Shown: positions 24,526-33,090 of the stretch, piece after piece
How positions within the stretch are numbered: position 1 is the first letter of the stretch
Layout of the letters: each line of letters starts with the position of its first letter
DNA from: Leptothrix cholodnii SP-6
Lineage (GTDB): Bacteria > Pseudomonadota > Gammaproteobacteria > Burkholderiales > Burkholderiaceae_C
Assembly (NCBI RefSeq): GCF_000019785.1
Contig: NC_010524.1
Span: 3,336,001-3,400,000 of the forward strand
Length of the DNA stretch: 64,000 nucleotides
Direction of reading: 5' to 3'
The notes under the pieces: model-generated
What the model was told of the DNA's origin: nothing
The model's database searches: none
The model's input: only the letters and a program-made list of their open reading frames with translations
Made by a program: the position numbers and the translations under genes

Positions 24526-25215
24526 ATGCACCGCGACCCCGTCTTCAGCCCACCCCCCGCCTGGACCCACGGCGGCTTCCTGGCGCGGGTGGTTTCGCTC
24601 GACGACCCCGAGCGGCGCAACCGCGTGCAGGTGCGCCTGCTCGCCTTCGACGCCGTGGCGCAGCAGGACGCGCCGCTGTGGGCGCGCGTGGTGGCGCCGT
24701 TCGCCGGTGACGACCGCGGCGTGTTTTTCCTGCCCGATGTCGACGACGAGGTGCTGGTGGTGTTCGTGCAGGGCGATGCGCGTTACCCGCTGATCGTCGG
24801 CGGCCTGTGGAACGGCGGGGCGCAGTCGCCGGCCGACATCGAGTCGGGCGGTCAGAACCGCTACAAGCGCATCAAGTCGAAAAACGGCATCGTCATCACG
24901 CTCGACGACCAGAGCGGCCAGGAGACGCTCCAGCTCGAAACGCCGGGTGGCCAGAAGCTGACGCTGAAAGACGGCCCCGGCACGGTGACGATCGAGGACA
25001 GCAACGGCAACAGCATCAAGCTCGAAGCGGCGGGCATCACCGTGCAGGCCAGCGCCAAGGTCAAGGTGCAGGCGGCGCAGGTGGAGGTGACGGCCGGCAT
25101 GGTCAAGGTCGACACCGCGATGGCCACCTTCACCGGCATGGTCAAGTGCGAGGTGCTGCAGGCCACCTCGGTGATCTCCACCAGCTACACACCGGGAGCG
25201 GGCAATGTCTGGTGA
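24526..25215 (+). CDS. gp5/VgrG-like spike protein (OB fold and beta-helix, C-terminal half of Afp8)
   Basis: 229 residues. An OB-fold baseplate-V domain (about 10-95) has GFLARVVSLDDPERRNRVQVRLLAF, APLWARVVAPFAGDDRGVFFLPDVDDEVLV and DARYPLIVGGLWN. It is followed by short beta-helix repeats (ETLQLETPGGQKLTLKDGPGTVTIEDSNGNSIKLE) and an alternating KVQAAQVEVTAGMVKV needle. It ends YTPGAGNVW. No PAAR tip domain is present here or as a separate gene nearby. ATG 24526 is used; the 13 extra in-frame codons upstream overlap the previous gene. Confidence 0.9.
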   Translation: MHRDPVFSPPPAWTHGGFLARVVSLDDPERRNRVQVRLLAFDAVAQQDAPLWARVVAPFAGDDRGVFFLPDVDDEVLVVFVQGDARYPLIVGGLWNGGAQSPADIESGGQNRYKRIKSKNGIVITLDDQSGQETLQLETPGGQKLTLKDGPGTVTIEDSNGNSIKLEAAGITVQASAKVKVQAAQVEVTAGMVKVDTAMATFTGMVKCEVLQATSVISTSYTPGAGNVW

Positions 25216-26872
25216 ACTGCGCAGCGCCCACCACGACGTCGTGATCGGCGCGCCGCGCGACCTCGTCGCCACGCGCCGCCCGGCGCTGCTTCAGCGCAGT
25301 GACGACGACTTCATCGGCGCCACGCTCGAAGCGCTGCGCGCACCGGCCGGCCGCGCGGCCTTGCGCGCCAAGCTCGCCCGTGCCACCGACGCACAGGGCC
25401 GGCTCAAGCTGTTCCAGCCGATCCAGCGCCAGTTCCACGTCGCGCTGATCGAGGCCTGGTGCGACACCCCCGGCGCGCCGCGCATCGACCCCAAGCGGGT
25501 CGATGCCGCCGGCCTGGTGGTGCGCCGACTCGGGCCTCAGGGCGCCGAAGGCTGGATGCACGCCAACGGCCAGGTGCGCGGCTGGGTGCCGCTCGCACGC
25601 ATCGGCGGCGAGACGGCCGAACCGCAGGCCGCCGCACGCTTGACGGCGCGACTGACCGGCGTGGCGCAGATCGATCGGCAGCTCAGCCTGCACGCCCGCG
25701 AGGACGCTGACCACCCGCTCGAAGAGCAGATCAGCGGCCTCTATCTGGCGCCGCCCGACGTCAACGCCGACGCCGGCAAGACGCTGTTCTACGGGCTGGT
25801 GCCGACCACCAGCAGCGAGCTGAGCGACGTGCCGCCCGCACCCACAGGCGACGACGGTTTCGGCGCCGGCTCGGACGCCTTCCGCAACCACCTGGTCGAG
25901 GCGCTGCGCGGCGACGCGATGGACTTGCCCTTCCCCGGCGATCTGCTCGTGCCCGGCTGGTTCGAGGCCAGCGAATCACCCGGCGTACGCCCACCCGACG
26001 GCGTCACGCAAAACCAGTTCAACCTGCTGCAACAGGACGTGCGCACCGCGGCCGGCGCGACCGCCTTGCGCATGCAGCGTTTCCTGCTGTTCCTGCGCCA
26101 GATCGCGGGCGAGTTCAATGCCTTCGCGGGTGGCAACGAAGTCAAGACGCTGAAGACGATCCTTGCCTCCATCCAGCTGCCACTGGTGCTGCGCCCGGAT
26201 GAAAAGGTCGTGCGCTTCGTCCGGGCCGATCAGTTCCTCGCCAAGGCCAGCGCGATCCTGCTGGAGCAGACCGCCAGCGCTAGCGTCGTCGAGATGCCGG
26301 CTTACTGGCCCGCGCTGGCCCCGGCCGACGCGACCCGCCTGAAGAACGCGCTGCACCAGGCGCTGCAAGCCCGGCTGGCCGCGATGCAGACCCAGGCCGG
26401 CCGCTACGACGAGCCGACCGCGCGCTACAGCGTGCGCGCCTTCGTGCGCCTCAAGCCCGAAGGCCACTGCCCCGCGCGCACCGTCTGGAGCGAGCCGAGC
26501 GAGCCCTTCGTGATCGCGCCCTGGTACGAAGGCGGCGGCGCGCCGCCGGTGCAGATCCGCCTGCCCGATGCGTCCGACCGCACGCTGCTCAAGGCGCTCA
26601 AACCCAACGTCGCCTTCATCGTGCCGCCGTCGATGCAGAACCTGCTGTCGGGCAAGGCGAAGGATCTGCTCGAAGGCAAGGGCAGCGTCGGCACGGCGGG
26701 CTTGAGCTGGATCTGCAGCTTCAACATACCGGTGATCACGATCTGCGCCTTCATCGTGCTGAACATCTTCCTGACGCTGTTCAACTTGGTGTTCGGCTGG
26801 CTGTTCTTCATCAAGATCTGCATCCCGTTCCCGAAGCTGGGCAACAAGCCACCCGGAGGGTCTTCACCATGA
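25205..26872 (+). CDS. CIS-associated protein with a C-terminal membrane hairpin
   Basis: 555 residues, no family recognised. The soluble body is helix-rich (DFIGATLEALRAP; QDVRTAAGATALRMQRFLLFLRQIAGEFNAF; DATRLKNALHQALQARLAAM). The region about 500-545 is strongly hydrophobic: WICSFNIPVITICAFIVLN and IFLTLFNLVFGWLFFIKICIPF, enough for two short membrane helices or a re-entrant hairpin, followed by a basic/proline tail. A membrane segment is unusual among CIS baseplate genes. It overlaps the spike gene by 11 bp and the gp25 gene by 4 bp, so it is an integral part of the operon. It may anchor the baseplate or be a membrane-active cargo. Confidence 0.75.
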   Translation: MSGELRSAHHDVVIGAPRDLVATRRPALLQRSDDDFIGATLEALRAPAGRAALRAKLARATDAQGRLKLFQPIQRQFHVALIEAWCDTPGAPRIDPKRVDAAGLVVRRLGPQGAEGWMHANGQVRGWVPLARIGGETAEPQAAARLTARLTGVAQIDRQLSLHAREDADHPLEEQISGLYLAPPDVNADAGKTLFYGLVPTTSSELSDVPPAPTGDDGFGAGSDAFRNHLVEALRGDAMDLPFPGDLLVPGWFEASESPGVRPPDGVTQNQFNLLQQDVRTAAGATALRMQRFLLFLRQIAGEFNAFAGGNEVKTLKTILASIQLPLVLRPDEKVVRFVRADQFLAKASAILLEQTASASVVEMPAYWPALAPADATRLKNALHQALQARLAAMQTQAGRYDEPTARYSVRAFVRLKPEGHCPARTVWSEPSEPFVIAPWYEGGGAPPVQIRLPDASDRTLLKALKPNVAFIVPPSMQNLLSGKAKDLLEGKGSVGTAGLSWICSFNIPVITICAFIVLNIFLTLFNLVFGWLFFIKICIPFPKLGNKPPGGSSP

Positions 26873-27261
26873 GCACGGCCTCGCGTCCGCTGATTGGTTG
26901 GCCCTTGCTGCCGCTGCCCGACGAGCAGGGCACGCTCGCCTGGCCCGATCTGGCGACCAGCGTGCGCCAGCAGATCCAGGTGATCCTGAGCACGCGAGCG
27001 GGCGAGCAGCTCATGCGCGCCGAGTTCGGCGGCGGCCTGGACCAGCTGCTGCACGAGCCCAACACGCTGGCCACCCGGCGCCAGATCCGCGACCTGGTGC
27101 AGGAGTCGCTGGCGCGCTGGGAGCGCCGCATCCTGCTCGACGCGGTCGAGGTCTGGGAGGTGCCCGACGCGCCCAGCCACGTGCGCGTCGAGATCGCCTA
27201 TCGGCTCGCGCGCAGCGGCGCACCCGGTGCCCTCAACGTCACCGTGCAACTCGAAGGCTGA
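26869..27261 (+). CDS. Baseplate wedge protein, gp25-like (Afp9)
   Basis: 130 residues with the gp25 family pattern: SVRQQIQVILSTRAGEQLMRAEFGGGLDQLLHEPN, then LVQESLARWERRILLDAVEVWE. The EFG segment and the acidic/arginine helix are typical. gp25 proteins fold like the sheath handle domain and nucleate sheath assembly on the baseplate. It is coupled by an ATGA overlap to the upstream gene and is 3 bp before the baseplate-J gene, the usual gp25-gpJ order. Confidence 0.94.
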   Translation: MSTASRPLIGWPLLPLPDEQGTLAWPDLATSVRQQIQVILSTRAGEQLMRAEFGGGLDQLLHEPNTLATRRQIRDLVQESLARWERRILLDAVEVWEVPDAPSHVRVEIAYRLARSGAPGALNVTVQLEG

Positions 27262-27264
27262 GCC

Positions 27265-29547
27265 ATGCCCATCCGACCGCCCTCACTCGACGACCGCCGT
27301 TTCGACGACCTGGTCGACGACCTGATCGCACGCATCCCCGCGCACACGCCGGAGTGGACGAACCCGCGCCTGGGCGACCCGGGGCGCACGCTGATCGAGC
27401 TGTTCGCCTGGCTGGGCGACGCGCTGCTGTACCGCGCCAACCTGATCCCCGAGCGCCAGCGGCTGGTGTTTTTGCAGCTGCTCGGCATGGGGCTGAAGCC
27501 GGCGCTGCCCGCGCGCGGCATCGTCGGGCTGGCGTTCGCGCAGGAGAAGGAACTGGGCGCGCATATCCTCGCGCCGTTCGGCCGCATCAAGGCCACGCCG
27601 GCGTTCGAGACACTGGCCGAAATCACCGTGCTGCCGATCAGCGGCGAGGCCTACGTCAAGCGCCGCCTGCCTTCGGCCGAACTGGCGCGGCGCAGCGATT
27701 TGCTGCACGGCCTCGTACGCATCCACCAGCTGAGCGCCGCGCCCAAGGCCTACACGACCACGCAGGTCTACGCCGACGGCCGCGCCGCTGCAGAGGGCGT
27801 CGACGTGTTCGGCCAGAGCGCCGACCGCGCGCTGTGGATCGCGCTGCTGGCGCCGCCGGCCGGCAATCCCGAGGATCAGCCCGCCACCAACGAGGCGGTC
27901 AAATCGGCCATCGGCGGCGGCGACAGCGGCCTGCCCGCGCTGCTGTCGGTCGGCGTGGTGCCGGCCATCAAGCCGCTGCAACCCTTCGAGCAGACCAGCG
28001 CGCCGAGCCCCGTGCCGGTGTGGTGGGAGATCACCACGCGCGGGCAAAGCGACGTCGACACCGATTACCTGCGCCTGACCGTCGAACCCGGCACCGACAC
28101 CAGCGCCGGCCTGACCCGCGCCGGCACGCTGCGGCTGCGTTTGCCCGACGAGCGCCACCTGTGGGCGCCATCGAACGACGTCGGCATCAACCCGCGTGCC
28201 GGTGTCGGCGATGCACCGCCGCGGCTCGACGACGCGGAGCGCGCCGCCCGCCTGATCGCCTGGCTGCGCCTGCGCCCGCAACCGGGCGCCAACGTCGAAC
28301 ACCTGGCGCTGACCTGGCTGACGCTCAACGCCGCCGAGATCGACCAGCGCCAGACGATCACCGCGCAGGTACTCGGCAGCGCGACCGGCGCGGCCGACCA
28401 GAGCTACGCGCTGCCGCTCGGTTCGGTCGATGCGGCGACGCTGGCGATCCAGGTCGAGGAGCCCGGCCGCGGTTACCAGGATTGGCAACGTGTCGACGAC
28501 CTCGCCGCCATCAGCGCCGACCCCAACGTGGCGCGCGAGGCCCGTGCCTTCGAGCTCGACGCCGAAGCCGGCCGACTGCGTTTCGGCGACGGCCTGCGCG
28601 GGCGCGTGCCCGAGGCCGGCATGCGGGTGCGGCTGGCGAGCGGGCGTTTCGGCGGCGGCCGTGCCGGCAACCTGCCGCCGCAGAGCCTGGCCAAGCTCGA
28701 AGCGCGCCGCATCGACGGCCAGCCCGCGCCGGCGATCAAGGTGCTGCAGCCGCTGGCCTTGTCGGGCGGCGAGGATGCCGAAACGCTCGATCTGGCCGAG
28801 CGCCGCATCCCCGCGCTGCTGCGCCATCGCGACCGCGCCGTCACCGAAGAGGACTTCCGCCGCCTGAGTTTCGAGACACCCGCGGTCGACGTCGGCCGGG
28901 TCGACGTGCTGCCGCGTTTCAAGCCGAGCGATCGGCGTTTCAACATGCCGGGTGTGGTCAGCGTGATGGCGCTGCCGGCGGTTCAATTCGGCAGCACGCC
29001 GCACCCGCGGCCCGACCGGCCTTTCATCGAGCGCGTGCACGCGCACCTGTCGGCGCGCACGCCGCTGGCCACCGAGCTGTACGTGATCGGCTGCGACTAC
29101 GTGCCGCTGGGGCTCAGCGTGGCGGTGACGCTGCGCGACGGTTTTGCGCGCGACCAGGTGCTGCTCGACATCAAGCAGGCGCTGACCCGCTTCCTCTGGC
29201 CGCTGGCGCCGGGCGGGCTGGACCAGGCCGGCTGGGCGCTCGGCCGCGCGGTGCGCAGCCGCGAGCTGGAGGTCGAGGTGTCGCGCGTGGCGGGGGTCGA
29301 CGAGCTGCGTGGCCTGGCGCTGTTTGGCCAGCGTGACCCGGCCCAGGGCGACACCACCTGGCAGCGCCTGCCGGTGATCGCCGCCGATGGCGCGCAGATG
29401 CTGACGCTGCAGCCCTGGCAGCTGCCCGAACTGCTGGCAGTGGTGGCGGTCGAAGGCCCGAACGCGCCGGCCGACCTGCGCGCCTTGCCCAACCCCTACG
29501 CCGACCCGACCGCGATCGCGGTTCCTGTCGTGCCGGAGGTCTGCTGA
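27265..29547 (+). CDS. Baseplate J-like assembly protein (Afp11-type)
   Basis: 760 residues. The N-terminal PSLDDRRFDDLVDDLIARIPAHTPEWT and GDPGRTLIELFAWLGDALLYRAN are the hallmark of CIS baseplate-assembly proteins. The gpJ-like domain occupies the C-terminal half (FELDAEAGRLRFGDGLRGRVPEAGM; ALLRHRDRAVTEEDFRRL; YVPLGLSVAVTLRDGFARDQVLLDIKQALTRFLWPLAPGG). It should build the baseplate wedges with the tail protein encoded next. Its stop overlaps the next start as TGATG. Confidence 0.93.
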   Translation: MPIRPPSLDDRRFDDLVDDLIARIPAHTPEWTNPRLGDPGRTLIELFAWLGDALLYRANLIPERQRLVFLQLLGMGLKPALPARGIVGLAFAQEKELGAHILAPFGRIKATPAFETLAEITVLPISGEAYVKRRLPSAELARRSDLLHGLVRIHQLSAAPKAYTTTQVYADGRAAAEGVDVFGQSADRALWIALLAPPAGNPEDQPATNEAVKSAIGGGDSGLPALLSVGVVPAIKPLQPFEQTSAPSPVPVWWEITTRGQSDVDTDYLRLTVEPGTDTSAGLTRAGTLRLRLPDERHLWAPSNDVGINPRAGVGDAPPRLDDAERAARLIAWLRLRPQPGANVEHLALTWLTLNAAEIDQRQTITAQVLGSATGAADQSYALPLGSVDAATLAIQVEEPGRGYQDWQRVDDLAAISADPNVAREARAFELDAEAGRLRFGDGLRGRVPEAGMRVRLASGRFGGGRAGNLPPQSLAKLEARRIDGQPAPAIKVLQPLALSGGEDAETLDLAERRIPALLRHRDRAVTEEDFRRLSFETPAVDVGRVDVLPRFKPSDRRFNMPGVVSVMALPAVQFGSTPHPRPDRPFIERVHAHLSARTPLATELYVIGCDYVPLGLSVAVTLRDGFARDQVLLDIKQALTRFLWPLAPGGLDQAGWALGRAVRSRELEVEVSRVAGVDELRGLALFGQRDPAQGDTTWQRLPVIAADGAQMLTLQPWQLPELLAVVAVEGPNAPADLRALPNPYADPTAIAVPVVPEVC

Positions 29548-32396
29548 TGGACGCCAACGGCGCGCGTTTCTGGCTGCTCGGCGAGGCGCGGCACTTTCCG
29601 AGCCGCAGCGCGCTGCACTGGGACGACAGCTGCCGTGTGCTGCGGCTGGCCTCGCAGCGCACGCTCGTCAGCAGCCTGACGCCGGCGGCGGCCTTCACGC
29701 TGGCGCAGAGCGCGCTCGAGCGCGTGCCGCGTGCAGTCGACGCGCTCGAAGGCGTGGCGCGCTGGGACGCGGCGCGCTCGGCGGTGGTCGCCACCAGCCA
29801 CCTGCCGGGTGACGCGGTGCTGCTGGCGCTCGGCGAGACGCCGACCGACCTGTGTGCCGCGCCCGACGGCGTGCTCTACATCGCCCTGCCCGGCCGCGTG
29901 CTGATGCACGACCTGCGCGGGCGCTGGGCCGATGCGTCGGTCAGCCTCGCAGGCTTCGAACCCTGGCGGCTGGCGCCGGCCGCAGTCGGTGGCGCCTGGG
30001 TGCTGGAGCGCAACACCGGCCGCGTCGCGCGCCTGAGCGGCCGGCCACTGCGCACGCAGACGCCACAGCCCGACGACTACGACGGCCGCACCTTCCGCCC
30101 CACGCCCGAAAACCGCTGCCCGCCACAACTGCGCCTGCTGCCCACGCCCACGCTGGCGCCGATCGAACGGGTGCTGGCGCTGGCCGGTGGCGCCGACGGC
30201 GTGCTGGCGCTGCTGTCGTGGCGCGATGGTGAAGGCACCGCGTGCGTGCGCTGCTGGCGCGAAACGGTCCCGGACGGCAGCATGACCGGCATCCCGCCGC
30301 GCTGGAGCGAGCCGCTGCAGCTGACCGGCGCGAGCTACGCCTACGCGATCACTTGGCTGGAGGCCGGCCGGCTGGCGGTGCGCGTGCCGGGCCGGCGCGA
30401 TGCACCAGCGTTCGATCTGAGCGACGAGCCGACCGGCAGCGTGGCGCCGCTCGGCGACATCTACCCGCTGGCCGGCGAGAACAACGGCCCGCCGCTCGAA
30501 GCGCCGTTCGCCAACGGCGTCGCGCTGCCGCCGCATTACCCGCGCGGCGAAACCGGCACGGCGCCGCTACACGCGCTGTCGCTGAACCAGTTGGCGCGCC
30601 GCGGCGAAGCGGGCAACGCAGCCGACCCCACAGCCCCCGACACGCGCCACTGGCTGATCGACAGCGGCGACAACACCACCGTCTGGCACCGCCTGTTCGC
30701 CGAGGCAGAAATCCCGCCGCACACCGGTTTCGTGGTCTGGCTGGCGGCCGGCAACCAGGCCCAGCCGCCGGACTGGAACGCCGCGCAGGTCGACCGCGTC
30801 AGCTGGCAGCCGCATGGTTTCGGCGCCGACATTCACCAGCTCGACCCGGCGATGCGCGCCCCGCAACTGCCGCACGCGGTGTGGGAAAGCGCCGCCAGCG
30901 AACTCGCCGGCCACCCCGGCCTGCTGGGCGGCGTTCGCGAGCCAGGCCGGCGCGGGCTGTTCTCGGTGCTGGTGCAGGACAGCCGCCAGCGCGTGCGCCA
31001 GCTCGTCGGCCGCTACCTGTGGGTGCGCGTGGTGCTGCATGGCGACGGCCGCGCCAGCCCCGAGCTGGCCGCGCTGCGCGCCTGGGGCAGCCGCTTTTCG
31101 TACGCCGAGCAGTACCTGCCGCGGCTCTATCGCGAGCAGCTTTACGGCGACGCGGCCGCCGCGCCGGGCCGCCGGCTGGGGCAGATCGCCGCCAGCTTCG
31201 CCGCCGAGCTGGATGCGGCCGGCGCGGCCGATCCGCTCGACCTCGGCGCACCGCTGCTGACCGCGCTCGCCCTCGTCGACATCGAACCCGGCGCGCTGGC
31301 GCGGCTCACGGTCGAGCGCGCCGGCGCCGCTTGGCTGCTGCAGCAGGATCGCCAAGCGTGGCGCCTGCGCGTCGAGGCCGATCCCTTGCGCCCCGATCAG
31401 CTCGACTCGGTGGCCATCGGCATCTACCAGCCGCAGGCCACGCCGGCCGATTTCAACGCCCGCATGCTGGCCAGTTTCGAAGGCGTGCTGACGCAGCTCG
31501 AAGACCGCGTGGCCGCAGCGCATCTGCTGAGCGACCCGGAGGTCGTGCCCGAGGCCAGCCTCGACTGGCTCGGCAGCTGGATCGGCGTGGCCTTCGACCC
31601 CGCGCTGCCGGCGGCGCGTCGGCGCGAGTGGCTGCGCGCTGCGCCCGAGCTGGCGCGCTGGCACGGCAGCCTGCGCGGCCTGCGCGGTGCGCTCGACGTC
31701 GCCACCGGCGGCGCGGTGCGGCAAGGTGGGGTGGTCGTGATCGAGGATTTCCGGCTGCGCCGCATCCTCGCCACGCTGCTGGGGGTCGACCTGGCCGATG
31801 AAGACGACCCGCTGCTGCCGGGCCTCGCACGCAGCGGTAACTCGATCGTGGGCGATACGCTGGTGATCGGCGAGAACGAGAGCGTCGAGCTGCTGGCACT
31901 GTTCAACGAGGCCGTGGCCAGTGCGCGCGAAGACGCCGCGGTGGTCGCTTTTCAAGAACGGCTGGCGCACCGCACCACCGTGCTCGTCCATCAGGAAGTC
32001 GAGCCGCAGGACTTGGCGCTGATCCGCCGCATCGTCCGGCTCGAAGCGCCGGCGCACGTCGAGGTGCGGGTGGCCAGCGCCACCTGGCCGCTGCTCGTGG
32101 GCATTGCCAGCCTGGTGGGCGTGGACACCTACCTCGCGCCACCCCGCACGCCGCGGCCCGTGCAGGTTCAGCGCTCGGTGCTGGGCCTGGGCGACTACCT
32201 GATCGGCGCGCCGCTGCTCGACCCACGCCTGAGCGGCATCGCGCAGCCGGTGCCGCCGCCCGAGGCACACGCCGGGCCGGACCGCACCGTCGGCTCGGCC
32301 GCCAGTTTCGTGCTCGACGCCAGCGGCTCGACCGCCGCGCCGGGCCACCAGATCACCGAATACCGCTGGCGCTGGCTGGCGCCAGATCTCACCTAA
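29547..32396 (+). CDS. gpI-like phage tail protein (Afp12-type) with a truncated PKD domain at its end
   Basis: 949 residues. The N-terminal half is beta-rich and propeller-like (GVLYIALPGRVLMHDLRGRW; GGAWVLERNTGRVARLSGRP). A central tail-protein domain begins about 517 (YAEQYLPRLYREQLYG) and runs through EASLDWLGSWIGVAFDPALP and RWHGSLRGLRGALDVATGG. The last about 45 residues (AHAGPDRTVGSAASFVLDASGST to YRWRWLAPDLT) are the first half of a PKD fold and stop at TAA where the second half would follow. The next gene starts with the matching second half, 15 bp on and in the same frame but with its own AGGAG. Confidence 0.9.
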   Translation: MDANGARFWLLGEARHFPSRSALHWDDSCRVLRLASQRTLVSSLTPAAAFTLAQSALERVPRAVDALEGVARWDAARSAVVATSHLPGDAVLLALGETPTDLCAAPDGVLYIALPGRVLMHDLRGRWADASVSLAGFEPWRLAPAAVGGAWVLERNTGRVARLSGRPLRTQTPQPDDYDGRTFRPTPENRCPPQLRLLPTPTLAPIERVLALAGGADGVLALLSWRDGEGTACVRCWRETVPDGSMTGIPPRWSEPLQLTGASYAYAITWLEAGRLAVRVPGRRDAPAFDLSDEPTGSVAPLGDIYPLAGENNGPPLEAPFANGVALPPHYPRGETGTAPLHALSLNQLARRGEAGNAADPTAPDTRHWLIDSGDNTTVWHRLFAEAEIPPHTGFVVWLAAGNQAQPPDWNAAQVDRVSWQPHGFGADIHQLDPAMRAPQLPHAVWESAASELAGHPGLLGGVREPGRRGLFSVLVQDSRQRVRQLVGRYLWVRVVLHGDGRASPELAALRAWGSRFSYAEQYLPRLYREQLYGDAAAAPGRRLGQIAASFAAELDAAGAADPLDLGAPLLTALALVDIEPGALARLTVERAGAAWLLQQDRQAWRLRVEADPLRPDQLDSVAIGIYQPQATPADFNARMLASFEGVLTQLEDRVAAAHLLSDPEVVPEASLDWLGSWIGVAFDPALPAARRREWLRAAPELARWHGSLRGLRGALDVATGGAVRQGGVVVIEDFRLRRILATLLGVDLADEDDPLLPGLARSGNSIVGDTLVIGENESVELLALFNEAVASAREDAAVVAFQERLAHRTTVLVHQEVEPQDLALIRRIVRLEAPAHVEVRVASATWPLLVGIASLVGVDTYLAPPRTPRPVQVQRSVLGLGDYLIGAPLLDPRLSGIAQPVPPPEAHAGPDRTVGSAASFVLDASGSTAAPGHQITEYRWRWLAPDLT

Positions 32397-32411
32397 CCCC
32401 AGGAGCGCAAC

Positions 32412-32726
32412 ATGGCTGAATTCATCATCGGCACCGAGATCAAGTCCGACGTCCCGACGATCGAGGTCACGGTCAATCCGGACCGGCCGCTGCCGATCGG
32501 CCGCCAGCGTTTCCAGCTGGTGGTGGTCGACGACGCCGGCAATGTGTCGAGGGCCGACGAGGTCGTCATCATCGTGGCCGACCAGTCGGCGCCGACCGCG
32601 GTGATTCGCGCGCCCTCGCTGGTGCCGTCGGGCCAGAGCTTCACGCTCGACGGCAGCGCCTCGTTCGACGTCGGCGGCGGCCGGGTCACGACCTGGGTCT
32701 GGACCTACGCCGGCCCGGCCGTCTGA
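32412..32726 (+). CDS. Small PKD-like protein A (two half domains)
   Basis: 104 residues. Residues about 15-57 (VTVNPDRPLPIGRQRFQLVVVDDAGNVSRADEVVIIV) look like the second half of a PKD/Ig-like domain. Residues about 62-104 (SAPTAVIRAPSLVPSGQSFTLDGSASFDVGGG to TTWVWTYAGP) look like the first half of the next one. No signal peptide. The ribosome site AGGAG precedes ATG 32412 by 7 nt. Flanking genes carry the complementary halves, suggesting head-to-tail assembly with its neighbours. Confidence 0.75.
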   Translation: MAEFIIGTEIKSDVPTIEVTVNPDRPLPIGRQRFQLVVVDDAGNVSRADEVVIIVADQSAPTAVIRAPSLVPSGQSFTLDGSASFDVGGGRVTTWVWTYAGPAV

Positions 32727-32736
32727 GGCCACGGCC

Positions 32737-33090
32737 ATGGTCGCGTTCGTCATCGGTCAGCCGGTCACGACCAAGGTGCCGCAGGTCACGGTCGATGCCG
32801 GCCTGAAACCCGGCGCGCACCGGTTCCGGCTGGTGGTGACCGACGAACAAGGCCTGCAGTCGGTGGCCGACGAGTTCGTGGTGCAGGTGCGCGAGGTGAT
32901 CGTGGCCCCGCCACCGCCGGTGTTGACCGATCCGATCGTGACGCGCCCGCCGATCCCGTTCCCGAGCAACCCGACGCTGCCGGTGTCTCCCATCGTGCCG
33001 GTGCGGCCGATCTCGCCGTTGCCCACGCCACCGTTGACGACCCGGCCGAGCGTGATTCCCCCGCGCCGCCCCAGGAGCAAGAAGCCATGA
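32737..33090 (+). CDS. Small PKD-like protein B with a proline-rich tail
   Basis: 117 residues. The N-terminus (VAFVIGQPVTTKVPQVTVDAGLKPGAHRFRLVVTDEQGLQSVADEFVVQV) parallels the N-terminal half of protein A: AEFIIGTEI/VAFVIGQPV, GRQRFQLVVVDDAGNVSRADEV/GAHRFRLVVTDEQGLQSVADEF. The remainder is a Pro/Thr/Ile-rich extended tail with basic end (RRPRSKKP). The tail would suit a linker passing between baseplate and fibre proteins; this is inference. Overlaps the next gene by 4 bp (ATGA). Confidence 0.75.
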   Translation: MVAFVIGQPVTTKVPQVTVDAGLKPGAHRFRLVVTDEQGLQSVADEFVVQVREVIVAPPPPVLTDPIVTRPPIPFPSNPTLPVSPIVPVRPISPLPTPPLTTRPSVIPPRRPRSKKP

